Below are positions 1-5,292 of a stretch of 11,436 nucleotides of DNA, one piece after another. Within the stretch, counting starts at the first letter, position 1, and each line of letters begins with the position of its first letter. Under the pieces are notes generated by a model. It ran no database searches. It was not told the DNA's origin and saw nothing but the letters and a program-made list of their open reading frames with translations. Made by a program: the position numbers and the translations under genes. Source of the DNA: Kiritimatiellia bacterium (GTDB lineage: Bacteria > Verrucomicrobiota > Kiritimatiellia > SLAD01); the NCBI GenBank assembly GCA_007128275.1, contig SKXR01000095.1, forward strand, positions 1 to 11,436, in the 5' to 3' direction.

Positions 1-215
1 CTTCGCTACAGAGGACTCTGCCACCGCAGTCCAAATTCCCTTGAGGCGGCCTGCTCGGTCGTTCCTTTTTGGACTGCGGCGGCAGAGCGAAGCGTCGACG
101 CCGCTTTGGCTTGACCGGTACGGAATAGCTCCCCTTACTTGTACCTATACTCGCGCAGCCCTACCTCTTACCAAGTACACGTATCACTTTGGGGTGTTCC
201 AATGTGGAACTCAGG
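1..215 (+). repeat. Dispersed repeat, copy 1 (runs off the left edge)
   Basis: This stretch matches, in opposite orientation, the sequence at about 10136-10258. The matching blocks are 1-7, 31-117 and 191-215, pairing with 10252-10258, about 10165-10250 and 10136-10160 respectively, with only scattered mismatches. Copy 1 carries two extra segments absent from copy 2: about 23 bases at 8-30 and about 73 bases at 118-190. Positions 16-35 and 68-87 form a 20-bp inverted repeat with a single mismatch and a 32-base loop, so an RNA or single strand could fold here. One frame reads FGLRRQSEASTPLWLD, but it is probably not a protein. No transposase is present. It behaves like a non-autonomous, REP- or MITE-like intergenic element; its true left end is outside the window. 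Confidence 0.75.
16..87. repeat. 20-bp inverted repeat (hairpin) within repeat copy 1
   Basis: The arms are 16-35 (ctctgccaccgcagtccaaa) and 68-87 (tttggactgcggcggcagag). They are complementary except for one A opposite C. The left arm lies mostly in the segment that copy 2 lacks, so only copy 1 can form the full hairpin. This suggests copy 1 is nearer the complete form of the element. Confidence 0.75.
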
Positions 216-262
216 AAGACGCGGACGACTTGATTGCGGACGTTCAGCAGGCGCTGGCATAA
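191..262 (+). pseudogene. 3-prime remnant of a possible Cys/Met-metabolism PLP-dependent enzyme gene
   Basis: An open frame reaching the TAA at 260-262 ends with GTQEDADDLIADVQQALA. The block EDADDLIADVQQALA resembles the C-terminal end of the PLP-dependent Cys/Met metabolism enzymes (cystathionine gamma-synthase/lyase and O-acetylhomoserine sulfhydrylase), which typically finish with a VG-[IT]-ED-x-[DE]DLIADL-x-QAL pattern. Upstream of this block the frame runs into the dispersed repeat (ending about 215), whose reading frame is not part of any such enzyme. The frame could be opened from TTG at 41, but that would lie inside the repeat. I infer that the repeat inserted at, or recombined with, the 3-prime end of such a gene, leaving a short fragment. 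The body of the enzyme is not in the window. The resemblance rests on about 15 residues, so it may be chance. Confidence 0.35.
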
Positions 263-309
263 CACAGGGCGTACGCGCCGCGCACGGCACAAGACCGAGG
301 GGAGCTTAG

Positions 310-362
310 TAATAGCCTATAAGCTATTGCCCGGGTTGCGAGTGATAGCTTATAGGCTATTA
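310..362. repeat. Perfect 18-bp inverted repeat between convergent frames
   Basis: The arms taatagcctataagctat (310-327) and atagcttataggctatta (345-362) are exactly complementary, with a 17-base loop. Each arm is itself nearly palindromic, AATAGC-N6-GCTATT at 311-328 and GATAGC-N6-GCTATT at 344-361, so the structure can also be read as two similar sites in tandem. It starts 18 bases past the tsaD stop and about 48 bases past the stop of the frame coming from the left. That position suits a bidirectional terminator, but no T-run follows the stem on either strand and the stem is AT-rich. A dispersed palindrome or a protein-binding site is as likely. Confidence 0.7.
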
Positions 363-379
363 CCGGACCGGGTCTTGGA

Positions 380-1420
380 TTAGAGCGGCAGGTTCGGATG
401 CACATCGTCTACGGGCGCCGGAGGAAAGCCGCCCAGGGCGAGCGCCCCGGCGAGTCCTGCGATCATGGCGGCGTTGTCGGTGCAGTAGGTCATGGGCGCG
501 ACGTGCAATTGCGCGTTCACTTGACCGGCCAGATCCTCCAGCTTGGCGCGTAAGCGACGGTTCTTCGCGACCCCGCCGACACAGGCGAAGTGCTCCACGC
601 GCTCGGCCCGTACGGCGCGTTCCAATCGGTCCAGCAAGGCGTCGAACGCGGCTTCCTGGTAGCTGGCGGCGACGTGCGGGAGTTCCCCGTTGGTCAGGTA
701 TTCCGGGTGCGCGCGCAAGAGGTATAGTAATGCGGTCTTGAGCCCGCTGTAACTGAAACAACGATCTCTGGGCAGCCCCCCGGCCACCGGGCCGCTCCCG
801 CCCTGCATGCCGCGCGGAAAGGGGTAGCGTTCGGGATCGCCTCCCGCCGCAGCCTTTTCAACCTCCGGCCCGCCAGGATAGCCCAACCCCATCAAGGTGG
901 CGCCCTTGTCCAGCGCCTCTCCGACGGCGTCGTCGAGCGTCTGTCCCAACACCCGCGCGGACGAGATGCTGTCCACCCGGACCAACAACGTGTGGCCTCC
1001 TGTCGCCAGCAGCACGATCATGGGGCAGATCGATTCCGGTTCGGCAACGGTCGGGTCCAGAAATACGGAATAGAGGTGGCCGGCCAGATGATTGATCCCG
1101 GCCAACGGCTTGTCCAGCCTCATGGCCAAGGCACGCGCCGCCGTCACACCAACAAGCAGGGAACTGGCCAGGCCGGGACCGTGTGTGACGGCCAGCTGAT
1201 CGATATCGTTCCACGCCGCGCCGGCCTGTCGCAGGGCGTCGTCCAGCACGGGCATCAACGCTTCCATGTGAGCGCGGGAAGCAATTTCGGGGACCACCCC
1301 GCCATAAGGTCGGTGCTTGGCGATTTGGCTGAGGACAATATGCGACAGCACCTCGCGCCCGTCACGCACCACGGCGGCGGCGGTTTCGTCGCAAGAGGTT
1401 TCTATGCCAAGCACAAGCAT
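380..1420 (-). CDS. tsaD: tRNA N6-adenosine threonylcarbamoyltransferase TsaD (Kae1/Qri7 family)
   Basis: TsaD transfers the threonylcarbamoyl group from threonylcarbamoyl-AMP to A37 of ANN-decoding tRNAs, giving t6A. It acts in the cytoplasm with TsaB and TsaE, neither of which is encoded here. The 346-residue product is the usual length. It opens MLVLGIETSCDET, and the metal-binding histidines are visible as H111 and H115 in NHLAGHLYS. The ASKHA-fold signatures LLATGGHTLL, DDAVGEALDKGA, FSYSGLKTALL, GGVAKNRRLR and YCTDNAAMIAGLA follow in the normal order. I chose the ATG at 1418-1420 because the family starts directly at this motif; the frame stays open to 1510, but that 30-residue extension overlaps the ctp coding region and looks unrelated. 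No clear Shine-Dalgarno precedes the start, and the ctp stop is only 31 bases upstream, so co-transcription and perhaps coupled translation with ctp are likely. Confidence 0.96.
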   Translation of the reverse strand: MLVLGIETSCDETAAAVVRDGREVLSHIVLSQIAKHRPYGGVVPEIASRAHMEALMPVLDDALRQAGAAWNDIDQLAVTHGPGLASSLLVGVTAARALAMRLDKPLAGINHLAGHLYSVFLDPTVAEPESICPMIVLLATGGHTLLVRVDSISSARVLGQTLDDAVGEALDKGATLMGLGYPGGPEVEKAAAGGDPERYPFPRGMQGGSGPVAGGLPRDRCFSYSGLKTALLYLLRAHPEYLTNGELPHVAASYQEAAFDALLDRLERAVRAERVEHFACVGGVAKNRRLRAKLEDLAGQVNAQLHVAPMTYCTDNAAMIAGLAGALALGGFPPAPVDDVHPNLPL

Positions 1421-1451
1421 GTACGTATGTCGTGTGAATCCGGACGCCGGA

Positions 1452-2771
1452 TCAGAAGAATCGCCCGGCGACCCGTCCTTCGCTGCGCACCGGCCCGCTG
1501 TTGGCTTCAAAGATCATGATGCCCTTGAGCACGTCCACGGCGCGTTCCAGCTGGACGTCCACGACGTCATCCAGATCAAAATCCTCCTCGAAATCGAGTT
1601 CGGAATTTTCCGGACGGGAGCGTTTAATCAACAGCTTACGCCATTCCTCGGGGGGAATGGAGATCACGATGTCCGGCTCGATGCCCCGGTCGTCAATGAC
1701 GCGCTCGCTGGGCGTGTAGTACTTCGCCGTCGTGATCCGCAACGCGGAACCGTCGTCCAGCGGGAGCACGCTCTGCACGGAGCCTTTGCCGAACGTCTTT
1801 TCTCCGATCAGGATGGCCCGGCGATGATCCTGGAGGGCGCCGGCGACAATTTCCGAGGCGCTGGCACTGCCTTCATTGATCAAGACCACCATGGGAAATC
1901 CCAGACGCGGGTTTCGTTCGCGCGCGGTGTACCGTTGTCCCCGCCGACCATCCCGGCCCTGCGTATAGACGATGAGATCGCCGCGACGGATGAACTTCTG
2001 CGCGACTTCAATGGCGGAATTCAACAGGCCGCCGGGATTGTTGCGCAAATCAAGGACCAACGCGTTCATCCCCTGCTCATGGAGGGACTCGAGCGCCGCG
2101 TGCAAATCATTGGCTGTGGGGTTCGTGAACTGGGTGATCCGGACATAGCCGATGCCGTTTTCGAGGATCTTGGCGTCTTTAACGCTTTCGATGGCGATGA
2201 TCGCACGCGTGATGGTGTGCTCTTCAATCGCAGAGGTTTTCGGGCGCACAATCTTGATGGTGACATCCGTATCGGGCGGACCGCGCAACTTGCGCACGGC
2301 TTCCTGCAGGGAAAGTCCTTCGGTGGATTCACCGTCGATCTCGACGATATGATCGCCGGACAGCAAGCCGGCCCGGGACCCGGGCGTATCTTCCATGGGC
2401 GCCACGATGGTGAGAATATTGTTGCGCATACTGATGACGATACCCAACCCGCCGAAATGGCCGGAGGTGTCGTCCTTCATGTCCTTGAACATTTCGGGGT
2501 CAAGAAAGGCGCTGTGCGAATCGAGCGACTGCAACATCCCGCGCAGCGCGCCATACATGAGCTCTTTGTATTCCGTCTTCTCGGCGTCGACATAATTGCG
2601 ACGGATCTGTTCGATCGCCGTCGTGAACAGCGTCATATGGTCATAGGCGGACTCTCGCTCGCCCGAGGTCGCTTCTTTCGAATACAACCGCGCGCCGATC
2701 ATGAGATTGCCGGCCAGTAACGCCAGCAAGAAGGCCCAACTGAGACTGCGTCCTACCCAACGTACAGACAT
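1452..2771 (-). CDS. ctp: Carboxy-terminal processing protease, S41 family (CtpA/Prc-like)
   Basis: This is a 439-residue serine protease of the S41 family, which cleaves proteins near their C-termini in the envelope. Residues about 9-30 form a hydrophobic signal/anchor (SLSWAFLLALLAGNLMIGA). A PDZ domain at roughly 105-175 includes GGLGIVI and GLLSGDHIVEIDG. The protease core has LVLDLRNNPGGLL, then the catalytic serine S304 in EGSASASEIVAGALQD and the lysine K329 in GEKTFGKGSVQ. The 25-residue Ser-Lys spacing matches E. coli Tsp (S430/K455). An acidic stretch, NSELDFEEDFDLDD, lies near the C-terminus. The ATG at 2769-2771 is preferred because GGAG lies 8 bases upstream and the hydrophobic segment then begins at once; the frame opens at 2822, giving 17 extra residues. 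It probably heads a two-gene operon with tsaD. Its substrate is unknown. Confidence 0.95.
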   Translation of the reverse strand: MSVRWVGRSLSWAFLLALLAGNLMIGARLYSKEATSGERESAYDHMTLFTTAIEQIRRNYVDAEKTEYKELMYGALRGMLQSLDSHSAFLDPEMFKDMKDDTSGHFGGLGIVISMRNNILTIVAPMEDTPGSRAGLLSGDHIVEIDGESTEGLSLQEAVRKLRGPPDTDVTIKIVRPKTSAIEEHTITRAIIAIESVKDAKILENGIGYVRITQFTNPTANDLHAALESLHEQGMNALVLDLRNNPGGLLNSAIEVAQKFIRRGDLIVYTQGRDGRRGQRYTARERNPRLGFPMVVLINEGSASASEIVAGALQDHRRAILIGEKTFGKGSVQSVLPLDDGSALRITTAKYYTPSERVIDDRGIEPDIVISIPPEEWRKLLIKRSRPENSELDFEEDFDLDDVVDVQLERAVDVLKGIMIFEANSGPVRSEGRVAGRFF

Positions 2772-2849
2772 AGATTCCACTCCATCGCTCGGTTGTCTGA
2801 TTCGTACTATTGAACCCAACAACCACTTTCATAATCCAACTTATGGGCA

Positions 2850-2901
2850 AGGTTAGCTTACAAATACGGGCTTTGCAACTGGATTGGGAAAGATGTAAGG
2901 T
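2850..2901. promoter_or_regulatory. Possible back-to-back promoters sharing one -35 box
   Basis: TTGCAA at 2873-2878 is its own reverse complement. On the plus strand a 17-base spacer leads to TAAGGT (2896-2901), and on the minus strand a 17-base spacer leads to TAACCT (2850-2855). Each -10 box matches the sigma-70 consensus at only three positions, so this is weak. If real, the ctp leader would be about 70 bases and the TPR gene at 2913 would have only a few leader bases. Confidence 0.25.
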
Positions 2902-2912
2902 ATGCCAAAGAT

Positions 2913-4130
2913 ATGACGGAAAAACCCTATAATGAGTCCGGACCGTTGGACGATGCAGCGGCCACGCACGCCGGATCGGTGTATCATCGACAACATCCCG
3001 GCCCGAAACCCCGGCGCTCCCCGGGCGGCGTCAGGTCGTCGACGGGCGAGGGAAAACGTGCGCCCAGCTTGGGCCATGCGATTTTGGTTTCGAATATACG
3101 CACCTTCACCCTGGTCGCGTTATTCATGTTCGCGCTGGCCGCGCTGGCCGTGTATTTTACCAGTCGCTCGTGGCAAAACCTGCAGGAACGCGCAAGGGCG
3201 GGGACACACGAATCGCGCCCGGCGCCCGCCCCGCAACGGGCGCCCCCGGCATCTGCGGGCGGGGTCCTGCTGGACGCGCCGTCCGACGCCCCCGGCACGC
3301 CGCATGTCCGGACGGAACTGGATACGGACGCGATGCGACGCGCGGTGTTCATGCAGAAACGAGGCGAAGGACAATTGGCGGCGGGCAACCTGGCGGAGGC
3401 CATTGCGCGCTTTCGTGACGCACTGGAAATATGGCCCCAGCTAACCCCGGTGTGGGCGCAACTGGGCCGGGCCTACCTGGAAACACAGGAATTCAGCCGG
3501 GCGCAAATCGCGCTGGAACGGGCCGTGGAGAACGATCCGGGGAACCCGGCCATCCTGAATGATCTGGGCGTGGCATTGCTCTATCAAAACCGGATTGCCA
3601 AGGCGATCGAGCTGTTTGAAACGGTCACAGATATCGACCCGAACTATGCCTCGGCCCATTTCAACCGGGCCCTTTGTTTTCTTGCCCGCGATGAGGAAGA
3701 ACAAGCGGAAGAGGCTTTGGACGCGTTTTTGCGATTGCGCCCGCACGATGCGCGCGCGTTGAAGGAAAAGGCATATCTACAAGCAAGTCGCCGCGAATAT
3801 CAAGAGGCCCTGACCAGTCTGCGCCGGGCGTTATCCAGCGCGCCGGACTGGGCGCCGCTGTATGTGGACCTCGCCGCAACGACGGCCCTGATGGGCCGCG
3901 TCGACGATGCCATCCGCTACCTGGACCGCGCCGAAGGCTTGACGTCGCCCGGTGTCGTCTATCGCATTTACCAGCAGCCCGCGTTTCGCGAGATTCGACT
4001 CACGGAACCGGGACGGGTGTTTGAGCTGAATCTGGCGGAACGCGCACGGGAACTCCTCGCCGCTCAAGAGGGAGAGGATGAGCTGTTCTCGCTGACGCAG
4101 CCCATGCATTCGGGTCCCCAACAGGAATAA
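2913..4130 (+). CDS. Single-pass membrane TPR-repeat protein (first of a tandem pair)
   Basis: The product has 405 residues and I do not recognise a named family. The first 60 residues are polar, with a basic stretch (PKPRRSPGGVRSSTGEGKRA), and should be cytoplasmic. Residues about 62-83 (IRTFTLVALFMFALAALAVYF) form one membrane helix. A Pro/Ala-rich linker follows to about 135, and from about 144 to 344 there are roughly six TPR-like helical repeats, for example AIARFRDALEIWPQLTPVWA, AILNDLGVALLYQN and ASAHFNRALCFLARD. This topology would place the TPR array in the periplasm, suiting a scaffold or assembly role. Start: ATG at 2913, with only a weak purine run upstream and no strong Shine-Dalgarno, so a later start before the membrane helix cannot be excluded. 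It lies 22 bases from the next gene, with which it shares its architecture. Function cannot be assigned from sequence. Confidence 0.85.
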   Translation: MTEKPYNESGPLDDAAATHAGSVYHRQHPGPKPRRSPGGVRSSTGEGKRAPSLGHAILVSNIRTFTLVALFMFALAALAVYFTSRSWQNLQERARAGTHESRPAPAPQRAPPASAGGVLLDAPSDAPGTPHVRTELDTDAMRRAVFMQKRGEGQLAAGNLAEAIARFRDALEIWPQLTPVWAQLGRAYLETQEFSRAQIALERAVENDPGNPAILNDLGVALLYQNRIAKAIELFETVTDIDPNYASAHFNRALCFLARDEEEQAEEALDAFLRLRPHDARALKEKAYLQASRREYQEALTSLRRALSSAPDWAPLYVDLAATTALMGRVDDAIRYLDRAEGLTSPGVVYRIYQQPAFREIRLTEPGRVFELNLAERARELLAAQEGEDELFSLTQPMHSGPQQE

Positions 4131-4152
4131 CCCGATATACCCCGACACCGCC

Positions 4153-5271
4153 ATGCCGCATACACCACACGACATCTACGAAACGAAGAAGCGACGTTCG
4201 GCTCATAACGAGTTGTTCCGTACCAACCGCAAACCCTCCGACGAACTTTATTGGATCGCCGCGCTTAAGCAAAAGCGGCGGCAAACCTTTATTATCGGGC
4301 TGGTGGCCTTCCTGATCATCAGCATGGTGGTGGTGATCACCTTCCAGCAGTATCTGCTCAGCAACGCGCCGGCCTACGATCCGCCACCGGCGACCGCGCC
4401 TGCACAGCCTGCGCCCGACGCACGCAACCTGATGAATTATCTCAGCGTAGACGCTGATTCGCAAACACGCTTCCTGCTCGAAGAAATTCAGGAGCAATCC
4501 ATCGGCGCCGCGGAAATCACGTCGGGGGACAAGCCGCTGCACCCGGACTGGATCAAGGAAGCCGCCTACCACCTGCTGCGCGCCGAGCGCGCACAACAGG
4601 AAGGCATGGACGATCTGGCGATCGAGAGCTACGAAAACGCCTTGCGCATCTATCCGGATCTGCGCGGCGTCTACGCGACCCTCGGCATGCTGCACATGGA
4701 TCGTCGCGACTACGAGCCGGCCGCGGCGGCGCTCGAACGAGCCGCCCTCGAAGAGGTCATGTCATTCGGCGTCGCCAACAATCTCGGAGTGGCCTATCTG
4801 CAGCTGGAGCGCTTGGACCAGGCGGAGGAATATCTGCTGCATGCCCTCCGCTTGCGCCCCCAATACGCCGCCGCCCATTACAACCTGGCCACCCTGTACG
4901 TCCGGGAAGGCCGGGCGACGGACGCCGCCGTGCATTTCCAGGCCTTTCTGGATATGGAACCGGACAACCTCAGCGCCCTGCTGGCCTATGCCTCGATCCT
5001 CATTCAACTCGAAGAATGGACGCCCGCCGTGGAAATGCTCGAGCGCGCCGCCGACCTTTCGCCGAGATCCCCGCCCATCTATTTCCGCCTCGCGCAGAGC
5101 CTCGCACAAGTCCATCGCCGGGCGGATGCCATGCAGGCCTTGAAAAATGCCGTGGCCCTCGTGGACGCGCGCAACGCGCTGGCCTGGATGTCCCGCCACG
5201 AGTTTGACGCGCTGCGCCATGATCCCGGATTCCAACAACTCGCACGGGAACTCGCCGCCGCGCAACGGTAA
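4153..5271 (+). CDS. Single-pass membrane TPR-repeat protein (second of a tandem pair)
   Basis: The product has 372 residues and the same plan as its upstream neighbour: a polar, basic N-terminus of about 44 residues ending KQKRRQT, one membrane helix at about 45-66 (TFIIGLVAFLIISMVVVITF), a Pro/Ala linker (DPPPATAPAQPAPDA), then TPR-like repeats from about 135 to 335. The clearest are DLAIESYENALRIYPDLRGV, NNLGVAYLQLERLDQAEEYL and AHYNLATLYVREGRATDAAV. The C-terminus, HEFDALRHDPGFQQL, is a motif often found after TPR arrays; the upstream protein has a similar segment (YQQPAFREIRLTEPGRVF). No Shine-Dalgarno precedes the ATG at 4153, and the upstream stop is 22 bases away, so translation may depend on the first gene. 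I infer an old tandem duplication and a shared envelope role. The pair is convergent with comEC, with 21 bases between stops and no visible terminator. Confidence 0.85.
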   Translation: MPHTPHDIYETKKRRSAHNELFRTNRKPSDELYWIAALKQKRRQTFIIGLVAFLIISMVVVITFQQYLLSNAPAYDPPPATAPAQPAPDARNLMNYLSVDADSQTRFLLEEIQEQSIGAAEITSGDKPLHPDWIKEAAYHLLRAERAQQEGMDDLAIESYENALRIYPDLRGVYATLGMLHMDRRDYEPAAAALERAALEEVMSFGVANNLGVAYLQLERLDQAEEYLLHALRLRPQYAAAHYNLATLYVREGRATDAAVHFQAFLDMEPDNLSALLAYASILIQLEEWTPAVEMLERAADLSPRSPPIYFRLAQSLAQVHRRADAMQALKNAVALVDARNALAWMSRHEFDALRHDPGFQQLARELAAAQR

Positions 5272-5292
5272 GCCGTGACCCAACAGGCCTGC

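Noticed and set aside
41..262. 73-codon frame from TTG through repeat copy 1 as an expressed small protein
   Set aside because: Most of it is the dispersed repeat, which recurs elsewhere in inverted orientation with indels that break the frame. Only its last 15 or so codons look like genuine coding sequence.
1421..1510. N-terminal 30-residue extension of TsaD
   Set aside because: It overlaps the C-terminal coding region of ctp and precedes the universal TsaD start motif.
1317..2720. 467-codon plus-strand open frame opposite ctp
   Set aside because: It lies antisense to a well-supported protease gene and its start also overlaps tsaD. The translation is low-complexity and His/Asp/Gly-rich with no recognisable domain, as expected from the reverse strand of GC-rich coding DNA.
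4000..4695. 231-codon minus-strand frame across the TPR gene junction
   Set aside because: It is antisense to both TPR genes, with no start signal and no family resemblance.
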